Source: Gloeocapsopsis sp. IPPAS B-1203 (lineage in GTDB: Bacteria > Cyanobacteriota > Cyanobacteriia > Cyanobacteriales > Chroococcidiopsidaceae). Taken from it: a DNA stretch of 64,000 bases. This document shows positions 29,017 to 38,082 of this stretch, one piece after another (position 1 is the first letter of the stretch; every line of letters begins with the position of its first letter). The notes under the pieces are model-generated. The model searched no databases and was not told the origin of the DNA. It saw nothing but the letters and a program-made list of their open reading frames with translations. The stretch covers positions 102,834 through 166,833 of the forward strand of contig NZ_PEIG01000012.1 in NCBI RefSeq assembly GCF_002749975.1, given 5' to 3'. A program made the position numbers and the translations under genes.

Positions 29017-31056
29017 ATGCTGAGAACGATGCGCCTTCACTTTAAGGGCTACAGCGTTGCTATGATTGCCGTAGCGATCGCTTTTCTGTTAACAAAACTT
29101 GTGTGGCGGCTAACCCAGCCTCATATTTACCCGTTGTTTCTCGCAGCGGTGATGGTGAGTTCTTGGTATGGTGGCATGAGGTCAGGTTTACTTGCCACTA
29201 CTTTGTCTGCTGTACTATGCGATTATTTCTTTGTCCCCCCACTTTATACGCTACTACCTACCCAACAAGGAATAAGCGGGGTAATCCAATTTGGACTCGT
29301 AGCAGGACTTATTACCACTCTTAACACAAGACTGCGCTCAACTCAAAAACTAGCTCAACGCAATTATGAGCATCTACGTCAAAGCCAAGAAAGGCTGCGC
29401 CACAGCGAAGAACGCTATCGCATTTTAGTAGAAGGAGTGAGAGACTATGCAATCTTTATGCTCGACTCAAACGGCATTTTTGCGACTTGGAACGTCGGTT
29501 CAGAAAGGATATTAGGCTATCAGGAAGCAGAAATTATTGGGCAGCCTTTTGAACGGATTTTTACGCCAGAGGCAATACAGCAAGGCTTACCAGAACAAGT
29601 TTTGCAAAGAGCGATCGCCGCAGGTTTTTCGCGAGAAAATCGCTGGCACATTCGTAAGGATGGTACGCATTTTTGGACTCATTGTATTGTGACCGCGTTA
29701 CGCGATGACAATGGAAATCTGCGGGGCTTTGCCAAAATTATGCAAGATATTACTCAGCGCAAACTCGCCGAGGAAGAACGCGAACAGTTATTGCTGCGCG
29801 AACAAGCCGCCCGCGCGGAAGCAGAAGCCGCCAACCGTGCTAAAGACGATTTTTTGGCAATCGTTTCACACGAACTGCGTACCCCAATGACGGCAATTAT
29901 TGGTTGGGCAGGAATGTTGCAAACAGGGATGCTAGATAAAAATCGAGCGGCTTTAGCAATGGAGACAATTGAACGCCACGCTAACTTGCAAATGCAACTG
30001 ATTGAAGATCTACTTGATATTTCCCGCATTGTCAGAGGAGATCTTGCACTCAATTTCGATAGAGTTGATTTGGTAACAGTCATTACCGCAGCCATCGAAG
30101 TTGTGCAACCAGCTGCTAATGAGAAAGCAATTGATTTAATGTTTATGCAAGAGTCAGAAGAAACCAGCGATCACTCACCCCTTGTTTGGGGTGACTCAGA
30201 ACGCTTACAACAAGTCGTGTGGAACTTACTTTCTAATGCGATTAAGTTTACACCCCAAGGAGGAAAGGTAACAGTCAGATTGTCAGTAAAAATAAATGGA
30301 GAAACTGACCATTCCCTACTCCCTATTTCCTACTCCCCAAATTATGTTCAAATTCAAGTCAGCGACACAGGCATAGGTATTGATCGCGACTTTCTCCCCT
30401 ATGTTTTTGATCGCTTTCGTCAGGCAGATAGCACGAGCGCCAGAACGAATAAAGGGTTGGGTTTAGGTTTAGCGATCGCGCGTCACCTAATCGAATTACA
30501 CGGCGGCACTATTCAAGCAAATAGCCCAGGTATCGGACAAGGCGCAACGTTCGCGATTAACTTACCTTATCACACTATCCCACCAGAAAATTTTACCGTT
30601 ACCAATTCAGAGCGAGCGCACTCTTATGTAGTTAGGGAGAATACCAAAACATTCAATAATCCGCCAAGGCTTAATGGCTTACGCGTACTAATTGCAGATG
30701 ATGAACCTGATGCGCGGCAGTGGATTAGTGTCGTCCTTGATGAGGCTGGTGCAGAAGTGATTGCTGTTGCTTCCGTCGCTGAGGCACTTACGGCACTCGC
30801 GCAAAGACCAGATGTGTTAGTTAGTGATATTGGGATGCCAGGGGAAGACGGCTACACGCTAATGCGTAAAATTAGAGAATTGGGACCAGAAATGGGGGGA
30901 ACAATTCCCGCCGTAGCCTTGACAGGATACGCTAGAGAAGAAGATTATACCAAGGCTTTAGCAGCAGGCTTTCAACTTCATGTTGCTAAACCAATCAGGG
31001 CAGCTGAGTTAATTGCTGTTGTTGCTAGCCTGGCGAGGACGGCTGGGAAGTTCTAA
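29017..31056 (+). CDS. Hybrid sensor histidine kinase (DUF4118-PAS-HisKA-HATPase-REC)
   Basis: 679 residues. Membrane segments of a KdpD-like DUF4118 region occupy residues 11-100, a PAS domain 125-250, and HisKA with the phospho-acceptor His285 in IVSHELRTP. The HATPase boxes follow (VWNLLSNAIKFTP, DTGIGID, GLGLGLAIARHL), then a receiver domain from residue 554 with Asp604 in VLVSDIGMP. Membrane embedding plus PAS suggests sensing at or within the membrane. It is followed 167 bp later by a regulator carrying its own Hpt domain, so the pair supplies every station of a His-Asp-His-Asp relay. Confidence 0.92.
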   Translation: MLRTMRLHFKGYSVAMIAVAIAFLLTKLVWRLTQPHIYPLFLAAVMVSSWYGGMRSGLLATTLSAVLCDYFFVPPLYTLLPTQQGISGVIQFGLVAGLITTLNTRLRSTQKLAQRNYEHLRQSQERLRHSEERYRILVEGVRDYAIFMLDSNGIFATWNVGSERILGYQEAEIIGQPFERIFTPEAIQQGLPEQVLQRAIAAGFSRENRWHIRKDGTHFWTHCIVTALRDDNGNLRGFAKIMQDITQRKLAEEEREQLLLREQAARAEAEAANRAKDDFLAIVSHELRTPMTAIIGWAGMLQTGMLDKNRAALAMETIERHANLQMQLIEDLLDISRIVRGDLALNFDRVDLVTVITAAIEVVQPAANEKAIDLMFMQESEETSDHSPLVWGDSERLQQVVWNLLSNAIKFTPQGGKVTVRLSVKINGETDHSLLPISYSPNYVQIQVSDTGIGIDRDFLPYVFDRFRQADSTSARTNKGLGLGLAIARHLIELHGGTIQANSPGIGQGATFAINLPYHTIPPENFTVTNSERAHSYVVRENTKTFNNPPRLNGLRVLIADDEPDARQWISVVLDEAGAEVIAVASVAEALTALAQRPDVLVSDIGMPGEDGYTLMRKIRELGPEMGGTIPAVALTGYAREEDYTKALAAGFQLHVAKPIRAAELIAVVASLARTAGKF

Positions 31057-31223
31057 ATGAGAGCGTTTTGTTACTAGTTTATGCTTCTGAGCATCGGCTA
31101 ACACACATATAGAGATCGAGAAGGCATTGCTTTTGATAGATGTTTGCCCCAGTTAAAAATCTTTCAGTTAAATTAAAAAGCTTTTGTTCCTAGAGATAAT
31201 TCTTCTAGAAGTAGACAGTTGCT

Positions 31224-32318
31224 ATGAAAATTCTTGTAGTTGAAGACGATAGTTCAATCGCTCAATCTATTGCAGCAACACTTGCACAACAGCAGCATTG
31301 TCTTGTTGATGTTGCCACTGACGGTCAAGAAGGTTGGGAACTAGCAGTCGCATTCAACTACGATTTGATTCTGCTTGATGTAATGTTGCCCAAGCTAGAC
31401 GGCGTAAGTTTGTGTCGGCAACTCAGGCAAAAAGGTGAGCAAATACCAATTCTCATGCTAACAGCAAAAGATACTAGCACTGATAAAGTCATAGGTTTGG
31501 ATGCTGGTGCAGATGATTATGTTGTCAAACCGTTTGATTTTCCAGAATTGTTTGCTCGCGTCCGCGCTTTGTTACGTCGGGGATGTTCTACGCTACCTCC
31601 AGTGTTGCAATGGGGTGAGTTGCGCCTCGATCCAAGTAGCTGTGAAGTGACGTACAAAGAGCAAGTTTTGCATTTAACTCCAAAAGAGTATGCGGTATTA
31701 GCGTTGTTTCTCCGCGACACTCGGCGGACATTTAGTCGGGGTGCGATCGTCGATCGCCTGTGGAATTTAGAAGATCCGCCGCAAGAAGATACGATCAAGT
31801 CTTACATCAAAAGCTTGCGTCAAAAACTTAAGACCGCAGGTGCACCTAGTGATTTTATCGAAACCGTTTACGGTTTAGGCTATCGCCTGAACCCACTATG
31901 GCAAGATTCGCATCCAGAACCAACAGTGTCCGATTTGAACGAGATGCAAAAAGAAATTTTGTCAGCAGTAACTAAGTTCAGGGAAGTTTTTACCGCAGGA
32001 ATGAGCGATCGCCTCGCAGTGATCAAGCAAGCAGTGGAAGCTTTATGTTCTGATACGCTGAGTCTTCAACTGCGATCGCAGGCTGTTCTAGAGGCGCATA
32101 AACTTGCAGGTGCTTTAGGTAGTTTTGGTTTCGCTCAAGCTTCACAACTGGCTCAGGAAATTGAGTTTTTGTTAGAAGCTAAAGATATTAATAACTTCAC
32201 TCACTGTCTGCGGCTATGTCAACTTCTAGAAGCATTAGAAGAGGAAACAAAACAAAACCCAGATAAGTTAATTATGAGTAAACTATCTATCAGTCAACGA
32301 AATTCTAAAGATATTTAA
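31224..32318 (+). CDS. OmpR/PhoB-type response regulator with C-terminal Hpt domain
   Basis: 364 residues. The receiver (1-117) has Asp52 in LLDVMLPKLDG and VVKPFDFPE. A winged-helix DNA-binding domain (about 125-225) contains LTPKEYAVLALFL and IETVYGLGYRLN. Residues 240-345 form an Hpt domain with His292 in LEAHKLAGALGSFGF. A regulator fused to Hpt can accept phosphate from the hybrid kinase receiver and pass it to its own Asp52. OmpR/PhoB-type proteins bind direct repeats spaced by about one helical turn, which is the geometry of the motif found just downstream at 32464. That link is inference. Confidence 0.9.
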   Translation: MKILVVEDDSSIAQSIAATLAQQQHCLVDVATDGQEGWELAVAFNYDLILLDVMLPKLDGVSLCRQLRQKGEQIPILMLTAKDTSTDKVIGLDAGADDYVVKPFDFPELFARVRALLRRGCSTLPPVLQWGELRLDPSSCEVTYKEQVLHLTPKEYAVLALFLRDTRRTFSRGAIVDRLWNLEDPPQEDTIKSYIKSLRQKLKTAGAPSDFIETVYGLGYRLNPLWQDSHPEPTVSDLNEMQKEILSAVTKFREVFTAGMSDRLAVIKQAVEALCSDTLSLQLRSQAVLEAHKLAGALGSFGFAQASQLAQEIEFLLEAKDINNFTHCLRLCQLLEALEEETKQNPDKLIMSKLSISQRNSKDI

Positions 32319-32627
32319 GCACGATAAATATAACTCTTCTTTTGTTAAGATATATACCCTTAAAGATAGATGACAATAAATAATTATTAACTGTGGTTTT
32401 TGCTTTAAAAGCTAATATGTTTGTGCTGGTAAGGAAGCCGCAAGGCAAGCCTTTGACAAAAGCCTCCACTAGTTTTCCACTATTAAAGTTTAATTTCAGC
32501 ACATAGCTAGTTTGTTCAGCAACTGATGCTCTAAAAACTGAGTTGTACATCTTTAGAGCTTGGTTTTGCATTAATCAAAGTCTGAATAAACAAAGCTTAG
32601 CTAAAACATAATAAAAGCGAACACTGG
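32319..32627. other. Spacer carrying the SLH-FAS1 promoter region
   Basis: This 309-bp spacer is AT-rich and contains a copy of the CTCCAC/TTCCAC motif. An open frame on the minus strand (32305-32571) has no recognisable content and crosses the motif, so I do not call it a gene. Confidence 0.5.
32464..32483 (+). promoter_or_regulatory. CTCCAC-N6-TCCAC motif upstream of the SLH-FAS1 gene
   Basis: CTCCACTAGTTTTCCACTAT on the plus strand, 144 bp before the SLH-FAS1 ATG and directly after the response-regulator gene. Two TCCAC repeats lie 11 bp apart. Confidence 0.65.
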
Positions 32628-33878
32628 ATGGATAGTTTATTTCAGCGATCGTCTTCTTTAAGTGCTATTTTACTGATTTTTGGAGTATTAGTTGGTGCTG
32701 TAAGTCTCAACACAGCTTCTGAACCTGCTTTTGCACAATCTTCTGGAACTCCAACTCCGTCACCTGTTCAAGGCACAGCTACTAACTTTTCTGATGTTGC
32801 GGCTAACTATTGGGCGCAACCATTTATCCAAGCGCTAGCTGCTAGAAATATCATTGCTGGCTTTCCTGATGGCACTTTCAAACCAGAACAACCAGTACAA
32901 CGGGCTGAGTTTGCAGCAATGATTCAGAAAGCTTTTAATCAAAACCGCGTGCGCCAGTTAGAAGGCTCTGGATTTACCGATGTCCCAACCGACTATTGGG
33001 CGACAGCTGCGATTGAGGAAGCATACGAAACAGGGTTTATGGGAGGCTTCCCTGGAGGAGAATTTCAACCAGCACAAGATATTACCAAGTTGCAGGCGAT
33101 CGTTGCTTTAGCAAATGGTTTGAATTTGACTGCTGATAGTTCTCTGCAAAATGCGATCGCGACTTCTTATTTAGATACTGAAGCAGTTCCTGCTTATGCC
33201 ATAGATGAAGTCGCAGCAGCAACTCAAGCTAACCTTATTGTCAACTATCCCAATGTCAGACAACTAAATCCACAACAATCACTCACAAGAGCAGAAGCCG
33301 CAGCCCATATATATCAAGCTCTAGTACGGTTAGGACAAGTGCAACCTTTAGCTAGCAATGTGGCAGCCACTCAGTATATTGTAGGTCGTACTGCTGCGAG
33401 TGGTCAAACTCCTGCAATTACCCCAACGCCTAGTCCGACAACTTCTAACAACTTGGTTGCAGTAGCAGCATCAAATCAATTTTCTACACTAACTTCTTTA
33501 TTAAATGCTACAGGGTTAGCAGAAAGCTTGAGCGTACGAGGACCATTTACGGTTTTTGCTCCTACAGACGCAGCCTTTGCAGCGTTACCTGAAGGAACTT
33601 TGGAAAAGTTGCAACAACAGGAAAATAGCAAAGTTTTGATCCAAATTTTGCTGTATCACATTGTTCCTGGGCAATTTACCGCCAGCGAACTCTCAGCAGG
33701 GGACTTAAAAACGCTTGCAGATGGATCTGTAAACATTCAAATTGATCCGGCTCAAAACCAAATTGCTGTCAATGACGCTAAAGTTATTCAACCAAATATT
33801 CAAGCCAGCAATGGAATTATCCATGCAGTGAATGAAGTTCTACTACCACCTAACCTCAATCTAAGTCAGTTGCAGTAG
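32628..33878 (+). CDS. Exported SLH-fasciclin (FAS1) protein
   Basis: 416 residues. A signal peptide runs to about residue 37 (EPAFAQS). Three SLH repeats follow, the first with FSDVAANYWAQPFIQALAAR and GFPDGTFKPEQP, the second with FTDVPTDYWATAAIEEA, the third more diverged. A proline/threonine linker (TPAITPTPSPTTS) leads to a FAS1 domain of about 135 residues with FTVFAPTDAAFAALP and LLYHIVPGQ. SLH repeats bind cell-wall polymers in cyanobacteria, and FAS1 mediates adhesion. A cell-envelope location is firm; the ligand is unknown. Confidence 0.9.
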   Translation: MDSLFQRSSSLSAILLIFGVLVGAVSLNTASEPAFAQSSGTPTPSPVQGTATNFSDVAANYWAQPFIQALAARNIIAGFPDGTFKPEQPVQRAEFAAMIQKAFNQNRVRQLEGSGFTDVPTDYWATAAIEEAYETGFMGGFPGGEFQPAQDITKLQAIVALANGLNLTADSSLQNAIATSYLDTEAVPAYAIDEVAAATQANLIVNYPNVRQLNPQQSLTRAEAAAHIYQALVRLGQVQPLASNVAATQYIVGRTAASGQTPAITPTPSPTTSNNLVAVAASNQFSTLTSLLNATGLAESLSVRGPFTVFAPTDAAFAALPEGTLEKLQQQENSKVLIQILLYHIVPGQFTASELSAGDLKTLADGSVNIQIDPAQNQIAVNDAKVIQPNIQASNGIIHAVNEVLLPPNLNLSQLQ

Positions 33879-33924
33879 TTCTAATAGCAATCTCGAATAA
33901 ATGTAACTTTTTTTGGAGCTAGCT

Positions 33925-34404
33925 ATGTTACAAAATAACAGGTTTGATGCGATCGCGCGTTCGACTACCGTCCGTTTAACGGAGGTGAATACTAACGATT
34001 TGATGAAAAATACGATAGCGAATGAAAAAACTCTTCATCAAAAAGCTTTGGAACCAAAAATTTTGGATGAACCAAATTTAATTTTAGAAATCCCCGAAGG
34101 AAGACTGATAGATAGAGAAAATATAAACTTAGTAAATCCTCCTGAATTTGCAGGAAATGTCTTATCTGTTTACTTAGCCATTGCTGCTGGGGCATTAATT
34201 GTTTTTGGGATATTGCAGAAAAAAATACAAAGCCATATTACTACTGATCTTTTAAGTCATCTCAATCGCGTCCCTTGTATGCACTGTCATTTTTTTTCCA
34301 CGAATCCGTATCTTAGGTGTGCCATAAATCCAGTCACGGTTCTCACTAAAGAAGCTATTAATTGCTCAGAATATCGTTGTTGCAATAGTAAACATCTCCA
34401 CTAA
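33925..34404 (+). CDS. Conserved cyanobacterial membrane protein with a Cys-rich tail
   Basis: 159 residues from the ATG at 33925, which follows TTTGGAG; an earlier TTG adds only four residues. One hydrophobic helix (VYLAIAAGALIVFGIL) near residue 100 is followed by a Cys/His-rich segment: CMHCHFFSTNPYLRCAINP and, later, CSEYRCC. The CxxCxFxxxNPxLxCAxxP pattern recurs in small cyanobacterial proteins of unknown role and suggests a metal or redox site. It lies 46 bp after the SLH-FAS1 gene, possibly co-transcribed. Confidence 0.65.
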   Translation: MLQNNRFDAIARSTTVRLTEVNTNDLMKNTIANEKTLHQKALEPKILDEPNLILEIPEGRLIDRENINLVNPPEFAGNVLSVYLAIAAGALIVFGILQKKIQSHITTDLLSHLNRVPCMHCHFFSTNPYLRCAINPVTVLTKEAINCSEYRCCNSKHLH

Positions 34405-34529
34405 GCCTTTCTAAAAACTTGGTCAATCTTAAACAAGGCAGCTAATGCATATAATTTTTCAGCAGTCAATATACAACGCGATCGCACGATTCATCATGAC
34501 TGAAAACTAATGAGAACTAAACCAGCCAC

Positions 34530-35588
34530 TTGCTTGAAAAAGCAAAATATGGAGGCAAGATTGTGCGCTTAGGTCAATGGCTCGGCTTGCTTGTCTTTGT
34601 GATTTCTCTCTATATTCTGTGGCGAATTCGGCAAGTTGTTTTGTTGTTGTTTGCGGCTGTAGTCTTAGCAACAGCTTTAAACCGAATTGTGCGACAAATG
34701 CAGCAATATCATATTAAGCGTGGAATTGCGATCGCTATTACAGTTGTCATTTTACTATCACTCATTGTTGGATTTTTTGCAGTTATTGTGCCGCGTATTA
34801 TCGATCAATTGCAACAACTGATTGGAGTCCTACCTCAAGTATCAGCCAGAATTGATACTTGGGTGAATTGGTTACAATCTAGAATCCCAGGAGCAATGTT
34901 TGAATTCCGTGTTTTAGAAAATATTCCACAACAGCTTCAAACCTGGGTAGCAAGGTTGTTAGGCAATTTTTTTGTCTTCCTCAACAACTCGCTTACTGCT
35001 ATTTTGGGCGTATTACTATTCTTAGTTCTAACAATCATGCTATTAGCTAACCCTTCTCAATACCGACGAGTATTTATCCTTGCTTTTCCCGCTTTTTATC
35101 GACGCAGAGTTAACGAAATACTATCTGAAACTGAAGAATCTTTAGTTGGTTGGATTAAAGGTACTCTCATCGCAATGGTCGTTATCGGTTTAGTTTCTTT
35201 TATTGGGCTGTCAGTTTTGGGAGTACCGCTACCTTTAGTCAATGCTACTTTAGCTGGATTATTAGAATTTATTCCCAATGTAGGACCAACTTTGAGCGTC
35301 ATTCCACCAGTGCTTCTTGCTCTGCTTGATGCTCCTTGGAAGGCAGGAGCAGTTATATTACTTTATATTGCAATTCAACAATTTGAAAGTTTAGTTTTGG
35401 TTCCTTTCATTATGAAGCAAGAAGTAGATCTGATGCCAGTTTTCACCATCTTAGCAGTCGTAGTTTTTGCTAGCTTGTTTGGTTTTTTAGGTTTATTTCT
35501 GGCAATTCCGCTATTAATTATAGTACAAATCTGGTTCAAAGAAGTCTTGGTCAAGGATATCATGAACAAATGGCAGGAAAAAAAATAA
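34530..35588 (+). CDS. AI-2E/PerM family membrane transporter
   Basis: 352 residues with about eight membrane segments. The family signatures GWIKGTLIAMVVIG, LLEFIPNVGPTLSVIPP and the C-terminal PFIMKQEVDLMPVFTIL are all present. Members export varied small solutes (AI-2 in TqsA, Na+/H+ exchange in others), so the substrate is unknown. The start is a TTG at 34530; an in-frame GTG at 34563 is a possible alternative. It is a single gene. Confidence 0.88.
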   Translation: MLEKAKYGGKIVRLGQWLGLLVFVISLYILWRIRQVVLLLFAAVVLATALNRIVRQMQQYHIKRGIAIAITVVILLSLIVGFFAVIVPRIIDQLQQLIGVLPQVSARIDTWVNWLQSRIPGAMFEFRVLENIPQQLQTWVARLLGNFFVFLNNSLTAILGVLLFLVLTIMLLANPSQYRRVFILAFPAFYRRRVNEILSETEESLVGWIKGTLIAMVVIGLVSFIGLSVLGVPLPLVNATLAGLLEFIPNVGPTLSVIPPVLLALLDAPWKAGAVILLYIAIQQFESLVLVPFIMKQEVDLMPVFTILAVVVFASLFGFLGLFLAIPLLIIVQIWFKEVLVKDIMNKWQEKK

Positions 35589-35948
35589 TTAAAACTGTTT
35601 ACCTAATTAAATTTAATTGCACTAATATATTTGAATAAATAGATAATATGTACAATTACTCGTGCTTGCAAAAATAAAACAAGAGCAAAAACATAAAGTA
35701 TTAAAAGTAGAACTTTTAATATTAACTTAACAATATAAAATAATTTAGCATATAAACTAAATATTTATTTTTTAAAAAGATTAGTAATTTATTTAGATTA
35801 AAAACATTACATTGATGTAGTTTCTTATACTAAATACAAAAATAAATATAAGAGATTTTCTATTACTTAAGATTGACTTTAGCTAGAGTTATTATTGATA
35901 GGTTAATGTTAATAAGTCAAGCTAAAATCTTAGTAAGAAATAGAAGTC
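35589..35948. other. AT-rich spacer without a gene
   Basis: About 360 bp, strongly AT-rich, with poly-A and poly-T runs. I see no motif or RNA. It precedes the first WGxxG gene and presumably carries its promoter. Confidence 0.5.
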
Positions 35949-36224
35949 ATGGAACAAACCAAAAGTAGTAAATTGATTAAACTAGTTGGTGTTAGCTTGC
36001 TAGCAATATCTACAGCAGTTATACCGTTAACTCTACCTACCTCAGCTCAAGCAGTACCTGGAGTTGGAGCAGGAGTATACGAACGCGAAGGAGTGTATGA
36101 AGATAATGATTTTGACTGGGGTTGGTTGGGATTAATTGGTTTAGCTGGTAAAGATAAAGGTCGTCGCAGCGATGCAACTGCTTATCAAGAGCCTGAGTCA
36201 GTCCGCAATAACTATAGGGAATAA
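35949..36224 (+). CDS. WGxxGxxG-type exported small protein (paralogue A)
   Basis: 91 residues. A signal peptide (LVGVSLLAISTAVIPLTLP to AQA) leads to a short mature part with an acidic segment, then the signature DFDWGWLGLIGLAG, a basic run KDKGRRS and a tail TAYQEPESVRNNYRE. The layout matches the small WGxxGxxG-type proteins of cyanobacteria, where a hydrophobic Gly/Trp helix plus arginines recalls sorting signals. The helix is shorter than in its three paralogues here. Function unknown. It is paired with paralogue B 105 bp downstream. Confidence 0.8.
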   Translation: MEQTKSSKLIKLVGVSLLAISTAVIPLTLPTSAQAVPGVGAGVYEREGVYEDNDFDWGWLGLIGLAGKDKGRRSDATAYQEPESVRNNYRE

Positions 36225-36329
36225 TCAACTACTGGCGTTTTTCTAATCAAGAAACAAAACTTCAATTTCTACTCACTTTGAGAGTTTTTCGAGCAATTAA
36301 AAATTGAGGAAATAGGGGGTGCTTTAGTT

Positions 36330-36548
36330 ATGAAACGTTCTCGGTTAATTCAAGCGGTTGGTACTGTTATTTTAGGTGCAAGTATGATAATTTTACCTGC
36401 TTGCACTACAGAGCCAGTTGGGACTGTGGCACCACGTCCAGGGGTTGGAGTTGTGGCTGAAAGAGATAATGATTTCGATTGGGGTTGGATTGGTTTAGTT
36501 GGCTTGGTTGGTTTATTTGGCTTAAGTGGTAAAAAAGGCAATCGCTGA
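36330..36548 (+). CDS. WGxxGxxG-type lipoprotein (paralogue B), tail cut by a stop codon
   Basis: 72 residues. The signal peptide ends in a lipobox-like ILPAC, so this member is probably lipid-anchored. The signature is DFDWGWIGLVGLVGLFGLSG, followed by KKGNR and a TGA at 36546-36548. Reading through the TGA gives IEATDYQEHN, clearly the counterpart of the tail in paralogues A (TAYQEP) and C (NAYREP), so the family tail has been lost by a nonsense change. It may still be functional without it. Confidence 0.75.
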   Translation: MKRSRLIQAVGTVILGASMIILPACTTEPVGTVAPRPGVGVVAERDNDFDWGWIGLVGLVGLFGLSGKKGNR

Positions 36549-36695
36549 ATCGAAGCAACTGATTATCAAGAGCATAATCTAGCTTTTATTAAGCTACAAA
36601 GATTGTCTTAGATTCATCTCAGTAGTAAAGTGATGCTCATAGTCTGATGAAAATCATCGAAGCAAAGTCGTGAATTTCATATGTTAGTTCTTGAA

Positions 36696-36728
36696 AGAAA
36701 GCCTTAGTCTACCAAGATAAGGCTTTCT
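36696..36728. terminator. Bidirectional hairpin terminator
   Basis: AGAAAGCCTTA (36696-36706) and TAAGGCTTTCT (36718-36728) pair perfectly around an 11-base loop. T-rich sequence follows on both strands. It lies between the convergent WGxxG pair and the TIGR02588 gene. Confidence 0.75.
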
Positions 36729-36752
36729 CTCTATTGCTCTTGTGCGCTTGAA

Positions 36753-37166
36753 CTAAGGTTGCTGATAGCTTGTAACTCGCAAGATGAGTTCACCTTGATT
36801 TGGGTTGCGATTGAATACAAAAGCTCCTTTTTTAGTTTCACCTTTGGATAAATAACTAATCTGTTGTTTGCCAGTTGCCTCAACCATACCATCAACCCGC
36901 AGTTGGGCAACAACTTGCACTGCATCAGCGGCTTGTCCGCCAGTATTGGTAACAGCAAAAGGAATGTAAAATTGGTCTTGAACTTGGCGAGTGTTCCCAG
37001 CACGTCTGACAGAAATCGCGGGAGGACGGTTATCTTGCGCTAGCCACTCATAAATTACTAAACCTGCGATCGCCGCCAAGATGAATGAAGCAATACCAAA
37101 AGATACCCACTCAGCCAGCGATCGCTTTTGCTGTTCTCGATCGGGGGGTTGCTGTCCTTGACTCAT
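36753..37166 (-). CDS. TIGR02588-type single-pass membrane protein
   Basis: 137 residues from the ATG complementary to 37164-37166, which overlaps the stop of the upstream gene as ATGA; a longer reading frame upstream would run inside that gene. One helix (FGIASFILAAIAGLVIYEWL) is followed by an exported beta-rich part with VTNTGGQAADAVQVVAQL. It pairs with the TIGR02587 gene in many genomes, and here the two are translationally coupled. The function is unknown. Confidence 0.78.
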   Translation of the reverse strand: MSQGQQPPDREQQKRSLAEWVSFGIASFILAAIAGLVIYEWLAQDNRPPAISVRRAGNTRQVQDQFYIPFAVTNTGGQAADAVQVVAQLRVDGMVEATGKQQISYLSKGETKKGAFVFNRNPNQGELILRVTSYQQP

Positions 37167-38065
37167 ATTGCTAACCGTCCGGCTGCGCCACCAATTGTCG
37201 ATGGTAAACTCAAAATTATGCTGTAGCTCAACCACATAAACCACGGATCTGCAAACCTGAGTTGGTGGAAGAAAAATAACATTAAAACTGAGGCTACTAA
37301 AGATACTAAGTAGCAGGCGATCGTTTCGCTCCAGGGGTGCTGAAATAAGCCTCGTTGTTGTTGGCGCTTTTGTTGATTGACAAAACCTGCTTCAAACACA
37401 ATACCGTAAGATATCAACAATGAGGCAACCATAATCGCCAGCAACCAAGGTGCGGAAATTGCAGACGACAGTATAGGGATTTCATCCGTAGGCGCAATGT
37501 TAAATGCAATAAACAAAGTACCGATTGAGGTAGCGCCTAAATCAGCGATAGTAGCATTTAGCTGATCTTGGTTTTGTAGTTTTGCTTTGTCCTGTTTAGA
37601 ACCACTTTTGTCTTGACGTTCGCCACTGATAAATTCGTTCGCTACAGCTACACCGATCGCAAACGGAATGCTCTCATAGATCGTTTTACCCAACGCTGCA
37701 CTGAGTGTGATTTCTAAAGTTATTCTCTGTAGTAGAATCAATATTCCTGCTGAGCAAACAAGTCCAATTGCGATCGCTTCCACACTATCCATTGCGGCTT
37801 CTAAGGGGGAGTTAGCTTGACTTTTGCGAAAACCAGCAGTGCGATTAATCAGAGAAATAATGATGAATGTGACTGCTAAAACCACTAACATTTCTGACGG
37901 TTCAGCGGTAGAACCAATCTGCCAAACTTCCATCGTGTACAGCAGCGGAATTCCAAATAAAAAACCACCTGATGCACCCCGCATTAAATCGTCGCACTCA
38001 CTTAACCAAATTTTTTGTTGCGGACGCTTTGCTGTATTATTATTTGTCATATGTTCTTGTGCCAA
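37163..38065 (-). CDS. TIGR02587 family integral membrane protein
   Basis: 300 residues with seven or eight membrane helices. The N-terminal LMRGASGGFLFGIPLLYTMEVW and the central SIPFAIGVAVANEFI are family features. A charged loop (residues about 145-165, SGSKQDKAKLQNQDQ) follows. It is coupled by ATGA to the TIGR02588 gene and lies 17 bp after the serine hydrolase gene, which reads the same way, so all three may form one operon. No biochemical role is known. Confidence 0.8.
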   Translation of the reverse strand: MAQEHMTNNNTAKRPQQKIWLSECDDLMRGASGGFLFGIPLLYTMEVWQIGSTAEPSEMLVVLAVTFIIISLINRTAGFRKSQANSPLEAAMDSVEAIAIGLVCSAGILILLQRITLEITLSAALGKTIYESIPFAIGVAVANEFISGERQDKSGSKQDKAKLQNQDQLNATIADLGATSIGTLFIAFNIAPTDEIPILSSAISAPWLLAIMVASLLISYGIVFEAGFVNQQKRQQQRGLFQHPWSETIACYLVSLVASVLMLFFFHQLRFADPWFMWLSYSIILSLPSTIGGAAGRLAI

Positions 38066-38082
38066 CTACAGAGCGCCAATTG

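Noticed and set aside
32305..32571. Minus-strand open frame of 88 codons
   Set aside because: It lies in the spacer before the SLH-FAS1 gene, has no recognisable domain and would overlap the regulatory motif.
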